Origin: Candidatus Aerophobota bacterium | Lineage (GTDB): Bacteria > Aerophobota > Aerophobia > Aerophobales > AE-B3A | Reading direction: 5' to 3' | Length of the DNA: 7,952 nt | Assembly (NCBI GenBank): GCA_030616535.1 | Contig: JAUWXE010000049.1 | Span: forward strand, 1-7,952 | Part shown: in pieces, positions 1 through 5,565 of the stretch | How the letters are laid out: the number at the start of each line of letters is the position of its first letter | Numbering within the stretch: the stretch's first letter is position 1 | Notes under the pieces: model-generated | What the model saw: the letters and a program-made list of their open reading frames with translations, nothing else | Told to the model about the DNA's origin: nothing | Databases searched by the model: none | Translations under genes and position numbers: made by a program

Positions 1-2
1 TA

Positions 3-704
3 GAGGAGCTCTATCAAAAGGGGCTGAGTTATGAAAGAGACGGAGAATATGAGAAGGCACGGGAACGTTTTGACGAAGTTATAAAGAAAAGCCGAATTTA
101 TGGTTTCTCTGATTACCTAAAATCTGCCGAGGAAGAATTGGTCAAACTTGAGAGACTAGAGAAAGAAAGATTGGAGGAAGAGAAAAAAGAAAAGGCAAGG
201 CTGGAGAAACAGAGGTTGGAGGAAGAGAGGCTAGAGGAGAAGAGACTGGAGAGGGAAAGAAGAGCACAAGCGAGGATGGAGAGGATAAGACAGGCGAAGC
301 TGGAGAAAGAGAGGATAAGGAAAGCAAGACTGGAGAAGAAGAAAACAGAGGAGGAAACTGTCCTTACTCTTGGTCTGGGTGAGTGGTTTCCATCCAGGGA
401 CGATAATTCGTTCATGATATACGAAGCTCAGCTCAGATTGAAAGGGAGCTTAAGACTCTTCGGTGGTGGGGGTGAATCTTCCGACGAATCCTCATATATT
501 AGTTACTTCGGAGCCAGAATAGGAGATAAACTGAACGTTGGTGTTGGTGGAATGAATTCAACCTCACTTGAGAAAACTGAATTGATGCTCACTCTCGGAT
601 TTTCTCTCGGAGCAGATTGGGTAAGACTGGAGGGTAATTACTTATACGTGCCTGAAAACGAAGATGTCAATGGAGTAAGAGCCATATTAGGAATAAGATT
701 TTAA
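3..704 (+). CDS. TPR / charged-helix / outer-membrane beta-strand protein, 3' portion only
   Basis: The reading frame is open from the window edge, so this is the C-terminal 233 residues of a longer protein; a TTG at 138 is internal, not the start. Three segments are visible. Residues 1-45 look like a tetratricopeptide repeat (GLSYERDGEYEKARERFDEV, then a second helix), a protein-interaction fold. Residues 46-118 are an almost uninterrupted Arg/Glu/Lys/Leu helix built from RLEEE-like units, a coiled coil or single alpha-helix. Residues 119-233 are alternating hydrophobic/polar strands separated by Gly/Asp/Ser turns, ending in ...ILGIRF. A C-terminal Phe after a beta strand is the usual BAM recognition signal of outer-membrane proteins, so I infer that the C-terminus sits in the outer membrane with the TPR and helix in the periplasm. 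The visible beta part (about 115 residues) is short for a full barrel. I do not recognise a named family and no function can be assigned. The stop codon directly abuts a repeat array. Confidence 0.75.
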   Translation, partial: EELYQKGLSYERDGEYEKARERFDEVIKKSRIYGFSDYLKSAEEELVKLERLEKERLEEEKKEKARLEKQRLEEERLEEKRLERERRAQARMERIRQAKLEKERIRKARLEKKKTEEETVLTLGLGEWFPSRDDNSFMIYEAQLRLKGSLRLFGGGGESSDESSYISYFGARIGDKLNVGVGGMNSTSLEKTELMLTLGFSLGADWVRLEGNYLYVPENEDVNGVRAILGIRF

Positions 705-705
705 A

Positions 706-784
706 AAAAGGGGATAAATAAAAGGGGACGTGATTATTTTTTATAAAAGGGGACGTTTATAAAAGGGGACGTGATTATTTTTTA
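706..784 (+). repeat. Tandem array of four GGGGACGTGATTATTTTTT-type repeat units
   Basis: Two full units (720-742 and 761-783) share AAAAGGGGACGTGATTAT plus a T run. Between them, 745-760 is the same unit with nine internal bases missing (AAAAGGGGACGT then TTAT). At 706-719 is another shortened unit (AAAAGGGG, then ATAAAT). All four lie in the same orientation, directly after the stop of the upstream gene and just before the ribosome binding site of the lipoprotein gene. The same sequence recurs at 1518-1542 and as the inverted ends of the element at 5551-5664, so it is a dispersed family. No promoter or terminator is clear within the array. Confidence 0.85.
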
Positions 785-802
785 CCAAGGGGGAAATAAA
801 AA

Positions 803-1507
803 ATGAATAAAATTCGTTTCTTGCTCTTAGTCTTTTTTATAATATCACTAAGCGGCTGCACCCCAAAAGGTTGCTCATTCCTTCCTAGAGCTTCTTTGCT
901 GATTCTCTCACATCACCTAGAAAAAAGCATTGATGAGAAGGGTGAGTTAAGCGCCCAAATCGTGGGGGTGGCTCGCAATGATGGCGTTACAGAGCTACAG
1001 TATGCCGAAGTTATCGGAAAATTTTATGATAAACCCGGGACTTTATTAGCCACAGGTCTTGCCAAGACCGTCTCCGAGGAAGGGAAGTCTTTTACTCTTG
1101 AGCCTGGTCAAATATGGAACTTCACCATTGCCTATTCTGCAGAGACGGAAGCTCATCCTTCTTTGAAGATTCTTAGCTGCAAACTTAAAAAAGATGGTTC
1201 GACAGCCAAAGCAGTGGGTGAGGTTCAAAATGACGGAGATGTCATGCTTTCCTATGCTCAGATTACGGCTATCTTTTGTGATTCTGTCGGTAACGAGCTG
1301 ACCACAGGAACAACCGGTATCGTAGATTTAGAAGTAGGGGAGACTCGCAAATACACTATCTTCTATCCGGGATCGAATTATAAGCAGGTAGATTACGTCA
1401 CCGCTGAAGTAGGCGAGCTAACCACTACCAGCTATGCAGAGCCAGAAGAGATCGATCATACCACCGTCCAAGTGGGTGCGCTAAGAGGCCGCAGCGTGAT
1501 GCCCTGA
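803..1507 (+). CDS. Lipoprotein with two tandem FxLyD-like domains
   Basis: The 234-residue product starts with a lipoprotein signal peptide: MNKIR, a hydrophobic stretch (6-17) and the lipobox LSGC, with Cys19 as the acylated residue. Residue +2 is Thr rather than Asp, which by the usual Lol rule favours the outer membrane. Two similar domains follow, at about 51-112 (VGVARNDGVTELQYAEVIGK, then FYD) and 135-203 (VGEVQNDGDVMLSYAQITAI, then FCD). Both have the V-G-x-x-x-N-D-G ... Y-A-x-(V/I) ... F-x-D pattern and a late E-x-G-x-x-x-x-(F/Y)-(T/S)-I strand typical of FxLyD-type Ig-like beta-sandwich domains of unknown role. Four further cysteines (24, 126, 159 and the lipidated 19) are present. 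The start ATG follows AAGGGGG at 787-793, nine bases upstream. Repeat copies in the same orientation lie on both sides (706-784 and 1518-1542). The function is unknown, probably an envelope-exposed structural or binding protein. Confidence 0.8.
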   Translation: MNKIRFLLLVFFIISLSGCTPKGCSFLPRASLLILSHHLEKSIDEKGELSAQIVGVARNDGVTELQYAEVIGKFYDKPGTLLATGLAKTVSEEGKSFTLEPGQIWNFTIAYSAETEAHPSLKILSCKLKKDGSTAKAVGEVQNDGDVMLSYAQITAIFCDSVGNELTTGTTGIVDLEVGETRKYTIFYPGSNYKQVDYVTAEVGELTTTSYAEPEEIDHTTVQVGALRGRSVMP

Positions 1508-1517
1508 AAAAGTGTGG

Positions 1518-1542
1518 AAAAATGGGGACGGGATTATTTTTT
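1518..1542 (+). repeat. Diverged single copy of the GGGGACGTGATTATTTTTT repeat
   Basis: The sequence AAAAAT-GGGGACGGGATTATTTTTT matches the dispersed repeat with two changes (an extra T before the G run, and G for T after ACG). It has the same orientation as the array at 706-784 and starts ten bases after the lipoprotein stop codon. The AT-rich ends could pair weakly, but it is not a convincing terminator by itself. Confidence 0.75.
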
Positions 1543-1594
1543 GTCATTCAGTAGCTTTCATGAATCTTATCACTAAATAAAAAATTAGGGGAAT

Positions 1595-1622
1595 TTGACA
1601 AGAAATTTTTCTCTGTTATAAT
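1595..1622 (+). promoter_or_regulatory. Near-consensus sigma70-type promoter of the pyr operon
   Basis: A perfect TTGACA (1595-1600) is followed after 16 bases by a perfect TATAAT (1617-1622). The expected transcription start is near 1629, about a dozen bases before the PyrR-binding hairpin, as expected for an attenuated leader. The stretch between the lipoprotein stop (1507) and pyrR (1782) otherwise holds only the diverged repeat copy and the leader RNA elements. Confidence 0.85.
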
Positions 1623-1640
1623 AATTCTGTTATATCCTGA

Positions 1641-1673
1641 TCCTTTAAACTGGTCCGGTGAGGCCGGTAAGGA
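1641..1673 (+). promoter_or_regulatory. PyrR-binding RNA hairpin (pyr attenuator)
   Basis: GGUCCGGUGAGGCC (1652-1665) fits the established PyrR recognition consensus ARUCCNGNGAGGYU, except that the terminal A-U pair is replaced by a G-C pair, a compensatory change. The upper stem is CUGGUC (1650-1655) with GGCCGG (1662-1667), including G-U pairs, closing the CGGUGA loop. The lower stem is UCCUU (1641-1645) with AAGGA (1669-1673), separated by the purine-rich bulge UAAA on the 5' side. Known PyrR proteins bind such hairpins in the presence of UMP/UTP and so reduce operon expression. Here the gene just downstream is pyrR itself, so the circuit is autoregulatory. The 3' arm of the lower stem is also a strong ribosome binding site (see the leader ORF). 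Confidence 0.9.
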
Positions 1674-1676
1674 GGT
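1669..1676 (+). promoter_or_regulatory. Shine-Dalgarno sequence embedded in the PyrR hairpin
   Basis: AAGGAGGT is a near-perfect complement of the 16S rRNA 3' end and lies eight bases (counted from the last G of AGGAGG) before GTG at 1684. Its first five bases form the 3' arm of the PyrR-binding lower stem, so folding or PyrR binding would hide it. AGGAGG (1670-1675) can alternatively pair with CCUUCCU in the 5' arm of the terminator (1743-1748) with one G-U pair, so it may also belong to an antiterminator. Ribosome use is inferred from position and strength only. Confidence 0.6.
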
Positions 1677-1683
1677 AAATCGG

Positions 1684-1794
1684 GTGGAGTGGGAAAAAAG
1701 TAACGATTTAAACAAAAAAGCTAAAGGTTTTCTTTTAAAGCCCTTCCTGCTAAAACAGGAAGGGCTTTTTATAGGAGAAAAATGGCTAAGTTAA
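1684..1794 (+). CDS. Putative 36-codon pyr leader peptide
   Basis: GTG at 1684 opens a frame that reads MEWEKSNDLNKKAKG, then FLLKPFLLKQEGLF, then IGEKWLS and stops with TAA at 1792-1794. It is preceded at ideal spacing by AAGGAGGT, runs without a stop through both arms of the intrinsic terminator, and ends 10 bases inside pyrR in a different frame. I infer that a ribosome translating it would occupy the terminator sequence as it is transcribed, allowing read-through, and could also couple to pyrR initiation at 1782. Against it: the frame is short, Lys/Asn-rich as AT-rich DNA tends to be, and may be open by chance. From memory, a similar leader-peptide coupling model was proposed for the Thermus pyr operon; I cannot check this here. 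Confidence 0.5.
   Translation: MEWEKSNDLNKKAKGFLLKPFLLKQEGLFIGEKWLS
1737..1770 (+). terminator. Intrinsic terminator / attenuator upstream of pyrR
   Basis: AAAGCCCTTCCTG (1737-1749) and CAGGAAGGGCTTT (1756-1768) form a perfect 13-bp stem with a six-base loop (CTAAAA), and the 3' arm runs into TTTTT (1766-1770). It ends only 11 bases before the pyrR ATG, downstream of the PyrR-binding hairpin, which is the standard arrangement of a pyr attenuator. Read-through would be needed for every gene of the operon. Candidate competing pairings use AGGAGG at 1670-1675 or the GGAG/GGG segment around 1686-1693 against CCCUUCC; neither is long. Confidence 0.93.
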
Positions 1795-2312
1795 TGGGTA
1801 AGGATGAGATGCGGCGAGCTCTTTTGCGTCTTTCTCATCAAATCCTCGAGAAAAATAGGGAAATAGAAGACCTGGTGGTGATAGGGATTCATCGCCGAGG
1901 AGTGACTCTGGCAGAGAGAATAAGCAAGATGATGGAGGAGATAAAGGGTAAAAAGCTCCCCACGGGCACCCTTGATATTACCCTCTATCGAGATGATCTT
2001 ACCCGGATCGCCTATCAACCCATGGTGAGAAATACCAATATTCTTTTTCCCATTGATGAAAAAAAGGTAGTTCTGGTCGATGATGTTCTCTATACGGGAA
2101 GAACTGTGAGAGCCGCCATTGATGCTCTTCTTGATTTTGGGCGTCCCAAGAAGATCGAGCTGGTGGTGCTCATAGACCGGGGCCATCGCCAACTTCCCAT
2201 TCGGGCTGACTATGTGGGTAAAAACATTCCCACCTCTCCTGAGGAGATGGTCGAGGTAAGGGTGGAAGAGCTAGATGGAACCGATGAGGTACTCATTTTG
2301 AAGAGGATCTGA
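1782..2312 (+). CDS. pyrR: PyrR: pyr RNA-binding attenuation protein / uracil phosphoribosyltransferase
   Basis: The 176-residue product is a type I phosphoribosyltransferase of normal PyrR length. The PRPP-binding signature is at 96-108 (VVLVDDVLYTGRT), with the acidic pair Asp100-Asp101. Other family hallmarks are IGIHRRGVTLAERI (34-47) near the N-terminus, LDITLYRDDL (64-73), and the C-terminal VLIDRGHRQLPIRADYVGKN (129-148). PyrR binds the leader hairpin when UMP or UTP is high and, in characterised members, also makes UMP from uracil and PRPP. Its site lies in its own leader (1641-1673), so it should control itself and pyrB-pyrC-rtcA. The start is ATG at 1782 with AGGAG at 1773-1777, a rather short four-base gap. 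The leader ORF overlaps the first codons in another frame. pyrB begins two bases after its stop. Confidence 0.96.
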   Translation: MAKLMGKDEMRRALLRLSHQILEKNREIEDLVVIGIHRRGVTLAERISKMMEEIKGKKLPTGTLDITLYRDDLTRIAYQPMVRNTNILFPIDEKKVVLVDDVLYTGRTVRAAIDALLDFGRPKKIELVVLIDRGHRQLPIRADYVGKNIPTSPEEMVEVRVEELDGTDEVLILKRI

Positions 2313-2314
2313 GA

Positions 2315-3235
2315 ATGGGTTTTAAGAGAAAGGATCTCTTGGGAATGGAGGATTTATCTAAAGAGGAGATTCTCTTTATTCTCAAGACAGCCGAATCTTT
2401 TCGGGCCGTCTTAGAACGACCCATCAGAAAGGTTCCCACTCTGCGGGGTAAGACGGTGGTTAATCTTTTTTTTGAGCCCAGTACCAGAACCAGGATGTCC
2501 TTTGAATTAGCCGAAAAAAGACTCAATGCTGATGTTTTAAATTTTTCTACCTCCGACAGTAGCGTAATCAAAGGAGAGACTTTACTGGACACCGCCAGAA
2601 ACATTCTGGCCATGAAGGTAGATTGTCTTGTCCTTCGCCATCCCTCCCCCGGAGCTCCTCATCTTTTAGCGAAAAAAATTCCCGTTTCGGTGATTAATGC
2701 TGGTGATGGAGCTCATGAGCATCCTACCCAGGCCCTTCTTGATCTATATACTATTCGAGAGAAGAAAGGAGGAGTGGAGGGCTTAAAAATTGCCATAATT
2801 GGTGATATAGCCCATTCACGGGTTGCCAGGTCAAATATCTGGGCTTTGCAAAAATTAGGGGCAGAGGTGAGGGTTTGCGCTCCTCCCACTCTCATACCTC
2901 CTTTAGTAGAAAAAATGGGGGTTAGGGTCTTTTATTCGCAAGAAGACGCTCTGAAGGAGGTCGATATTATCATGATGCTCAGAATCCAGAAGGAACGTCA
3001 AAACACCGGGCTCCTTCCCTCTCTGGCTGAATACATAGAGCTTTTTTCTCTCACCGAGGAAAGGTTAAGCCTTGCCAAACCCGATGCCCTGATTATGCAT
3101 CCTGGACCGGTCAATCGGGGAGTAGAACTCCCAGCAAAGTTGGCTGATGGAAAAAGGAGCCTCATCTTAAATCAGGTAACCAATGGGGTGGCGGTAAGGA
3201 TGGCGGTGCTCTATCTTTTGTTAGGAAAAAGTTAA
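2315..3235 (+). CDS. pyrB: Aspartate carbamoyltransferase, catalytic chain
   Basis: Joins carbamoyl phosphate to L-aspartate to give N-carbamoyl-L-aspartate, the first committed step of UMP synthesis, in the cytoplasm. The 306-residue product has the usual catalytic-chain length. Carbamoyl-phosphate binding is seen in FEPSTRTRMSFE (53-64; S56-T-R-T-R60) and the S-S-x-x-K-G-E loop (82-88, Lys86). HPTQALLDLYTI (136-147), the HSR at 167-169, L-R-I-Q (222-225) and MHPGPVNRGVEL (261-272) complete the active-site set known from ATCases. The N-terminal RKDLLGMEDLS agrees with the family start, supporting ATG 2315. There is a two-base gap after pyrR and a ten-base gap to pyrC, so it lies within one transcript. 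No pyrI regulatory gene is adjacent, so control is presumably at the RNA level by PyrR rather than by a regulatory subunit. Confidence 0.97.
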   Translation: MGFKRKDLLGMEDLSKEEILFILKTAESFRAVLERPIRKVPTLRGKTVVNLFFEPSTRTRMSFELAEKRLNADVLNFSTSDSSVIKGETLLDTARNILAMKVDCLVLRHPSPGAPHLLAKKIPVSVINAGDGAHEHPTQALLDLYTIREKKGGVEGLKIAIIGDIAHSRVARSNIWALQKLGAEVRVCAPPTLIPPLVEKMGVRVFYSQEDALKEVDIIMMLRIQKERQNTGLLPSLAEYIELFSLTEERLSLAKPDALIMHPGPVNRGVELPAKLADGKRSLILNQVTNGVAVRMAVLYLLLGKS

Positions 3236-3245
3236 GGAACTTTCT

Positions 3246-4523
3246 ATGTCTCTTTTAATTAAAAAAGGAAGACTGATAGACCCGGCTACCAACTATGATG
3301 CGGTGGTTGATATTCTCGTGGATGGAGAGATGATAAAAAAGATAGCCCCGAAAATTAATCGATCCGGCCATGAGCTCATAGATGCGGCCAATAAAGTAGT
3401 GGTCCCGGGACTTATTGATATGCACACCCATCTTCGCCAGCCCGGAAGAGAAGATGAGGAAACGATTCAGTCAGGAACCCGGGCGGCCGCGAAGGGGGGA
3501 TTCACCACCATCTGTTGCATGCCCAACACCGATCCTCCTATTGATGATCCTTCGCTGGTGGAATTTATCTACCGGGAGGCTGAAAGACGGGGGTCAGTTG
3601 AGGTCTTGCCCATAGCTACCATTAGTAAAGATAGAGCAGGAAAGGATCTATCGCCAATGGGCAGATTAAAAAAGGCTGGAGTGGTGGCCTTCTCCGATGA
3701 CGGAGACTGGGTGGCTGATTCCCACCTTATGAGAAGAGCCCTGGAATATGTCAAGATGTTGAATCTACCCCTTATCTCTCATTGTGAGGACAGAGGACTC
3801 TCCCAGGACGGAGTTATGAATGAGGGATATACCTCTACCATTCTCGGCCTGCAAGGAATGCCCAAAGAAGCTGAAGAAGTAGCCCTTTTCCGAGATTTGG
3901 CCCTCTGCAAAATGACAGAGTCACCCCTTCATCTGGCTCACCTTTCCACCGCCGAGTCGGTGGAATTGATCAGGAAGGCGAAAGTATCTGGAGTAAGAGT
4001 CACTACTGAGGTTACGCCTCATCACTTTACCCTTACCGATAGAGAGGTGAAAAGTTTTGACACCAACACTAAAGTAAATCCTCCCCTGAGAGGCAGCGAA
4101 GACCTCGAGGCTCTGAAAGAAGGTTTAAAAGATGCTACTATTGATGTTATCGCCACTGATCACGCTCCTCATCTGGTAGAGGAGAAAGAAAAGGAATATA
4201 ATGCTGCTCCTTTCGGGATCGTCGGTCTTGAAACTGCTCTGGGCCTGGTAATCAAGGAATTGGTCCAGACCGGGGCTCTCACTTTAATGGAGGCCATAGC
4301 CAAACTGACCATAAATCCTGCCCGGATCCTCCGTATTAATAGAGGTCTCGTAAAGGAGGGAGCCAAGGCAAACTTAACCATATTTGATTTAGAAAAAAAA
4401 TGGTTAGTTACCGAGGAGGAGTTTTTTTCCAAAAGCAAAAATTCCCCCTTTTTGGGTTGGGAGCTTCCGGGTAAAGTTGAATGGACCATAGTGGGAGGAA
4501 AGGTAGTTTACCAAGATGATTAA
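3246..4523 (+). CDS. pyrC: Dihydroorotase, type I
   Basis: Closes N-carbamoyl-L-aspartate to dihydroorotate, the third step of UMP synthesis; a cytoplasmic Zn enzyme of the amidohydrolase superfamily. The 425 residues match the long type I family. Visible active-site elements are the metal ligands His60 and His62 in DMHTHLRQPGRE, substrate-binding Arg64 and Asn94 (MPNTDPP), the FSDDGDWV segment with Asp151/Asp152 that carries the bridging aspartate in type I enzymes, His179 (SHCED), His232 (LAHLST) and the catalytic ATDHAPH (303-309; Asp305). A small beta domain brackets the barrel: residues 1-55 and the C-terminal LTIFDLEKKWLVT ... TIVGGKVVY. The start ATG at 3246 follows AAGGA (3235-3239), which overlaps the pyrB stop. 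The last eight bases overlap the rtcA start. The gene looks fully intact, so a catalytically active dihydroorotase is expected. Confidence 0.97.
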   Translation: MSLLIKKGRLIDPATNYDAVVDILVDGEMIKKIAPKINRSGHELIDAANKVVVPGLIDMHTHLRQPGREDEETIQSGTRAAAKGGFTTICCMPNTDPPIDDPSLVEFIYREAERRGSVEVLPIATISKDRAGKDLSPMGRLKKAGVVAFSDDGDWVADSHLMRRALEYVKMLNLPLISHCEDRGLSQDGVMNEGYTSTILGLQGMPKEAEEVALFRDLALCKMTESPLHLAHLSTAESVELIRKAKVSGVRVTTEVTPHHFTLTDREVKSFDTNTKVNPPLRGSEDLEALKEGLKDATIDVIATDHAPHLVEEKEKEYNAAPFGIVGLETALGLVIKELVQTGALTLMEAIAKLTINPARILRINRGLVKEGAKANLTIFDLEKKWLVTEEEFFSKSKNSPFLGWELPGKVEWTIVGGKVVYQDD

Positions 4524-5565
4524 AGTGAATGGCAGAGAAAAATCTGGCAGTGGTACCATCCTTCGCTATGCAGTTAGCCTGTCAACTTTGCTGGGGGAAG
4601 ATCTATTTATCCATAACATTCGAGCTCGAAGAAAAAAACCGGGTCTGCGAGCTCAGCATCTAAAAGGTGTCCTGGCCTGTAGTGAGGTGTGTGGGGGCAC
4701 GGTCGACAACGCCGAGGTTGGCTCCTCTCAGGTTCGGTATAAGCCGGGAAAACAAATAAGGGGAGGTTATTATGAGTGGGATATCGGCACCGCCGGCTCA
4801 ACCACCATGCTCGCGGCTACTGTTCTCCCGGCGGCCGGTTTTACCAGCGGACCAATGAGGTTTAGAATTAAGGGAGGACTATTTCAAGATTATGCTCCCA
4901 GCGCTTATCATATGCAACACGTTTTATTCCCCCTTCTAAGGGAAATGGGGGTGCAGGCTCACCTTAAGATAATTAGGCCGGGCTATGTTCCTCGGGGTGG
5001 GGGAGTTATTGAGGTCACCGTTGAACCGGTAGCCAGCAGAATCAAGCCGCTAAATTTCCTCTACCCGGGAAATATAAAAGAAATCAAAGGAATTGCTATC
5101 TCTTCCCACCTGGAGAAAAGAAGAGTCAGTGAGAGAATGGCCAAAAAATGTAAAGCCGTGTTAAAAGTAGATGGATACGAAGCCCCAATAAGGGAAATTT
5201 ATGATACCACCTCCATTCAAGAGGGAGCTGCCCTGGCATTATTTTCTCGCAGTGATACCGGATGTATAATTGGATCTGATAGAGCGGGAAAACCAGGAAG
5301 AAGCTCGGAAGAAATTGGCAGGTATGTGGCAAAAAATTGGCTCCAGGACATTCAAACCGGAGCCACGGTTGATAGATACCTGGCCGATCAGCTCATAATA
5401 TACGCTGCACTCGCTGAAGGAACCACCGAATACCTCATACCCAGAATGACAGAACATGTCGAGACTAACCTTTGGCTGGTTAACCGCATCCTGGGAGCAA
5501 AAACAACCCTCAAAGATAATCACCTCAAAATAGAAGGTATAGGATTTATAAAAAAGGGGACGTGA
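4516..5565 (+). CDS. rtcA: RtcA-like RNA 3'-terminal phosphate cyclase
   Basis: RtcA proteins use ATP to turn an RNA 3'-phosphate into a 2',3'-cyclic phosphate through a histidine-AMP intermediate. The 349-residue product aligns along its length with the family: IRARRKKPGLRAQHL (35-49), GTAGSTTMLAATVLPA (91-106), RPGYVPRGGGVIEVTVEPV (154-172), VDRYLADQLIIYAALA (285-300) and TEHVETNLW (312-320), where His314 sits at the position of the AMP-accepting histidine (E. coli HLLTN). The N-terminal motif differs: GEGGGQILR of typical members is here KSGSGTILR (9-17), so the conserved Glu (metal/ATP contact, E. coli Glu14 from memory) is Ser and Gln is Thr. It is the fourth gene of the pyr operon, starting inside pyrC with an 8-bp overlap, so it is probably translationally coupled and under PyrR control. 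Its last codons (KKGT and stop) lie in an inserted inverted-repeat element. RTC family membership is secure; activity is less certain. Confidence 0.88.
   Translation: MIKVNGREKSGSGTILRYAVSLSTLLGEDLFIHNIRARRKKPGLRAQHLKGVLACSEVCGGTVDNAEVGSSQVRYKPGKQIRGGYYEWDIGTAGSTTMLAATVLPAAGFTSGPMRFRIKGGLFQDYAPSAYHMQHVLFPLLREMGVQAHLKIIRPGYVPRGGGVIEVTVEPVASRIKPLNFLYPGNIKEIKGIAISSHLEKRRVSERMAKKCKAVLKVDGYEAPIREIYDTTSIQEGAALALFSRSDTGCIIGSDRAGKPGRSSEEIGRYVAKNWLQDIQTGATVDRYLADQLIIYAALAEGTTEYLIPRMTEHVETNLWLVNRILGAKTTLKDNHLKIEGIGFIKKGT

Noticed and set aside
138..140. TTG as the start codon of the first gene
   Set aside because: The frame stays open upstream to position 3 and encodes a plausible TPR helix pair, and there is no ribosome binding site before 138.
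113..415. Minus-strand Ser/Phe/Leu-rich frame opposite the charged helix
   Set aside because: A mirror of the purine-rich coding strand (GAG/AAG read as CTC/CTT), giving low-complexity sequence only.
742..763. TATAAA boxes at the repeat junctions as -10 elements for the lipoprotein gene
   Set aside because: No TTGACA-like -35 sits at the right distance from either box; they follow from repeat ends joining (TTAT next to AAAA).
706..784. CRISPR array
   Set aside because: The units are head-to-tail with no unique spacers, differ in length, and there are no cas genes; they match a dispersed repeat found elsewhere in the window.
1791..2192. 133-codon antisense frame within pyrR
   Set aside because: Shadow of a well-conserved PyrR coding sequence, with no ribosome binding site or family motifs.
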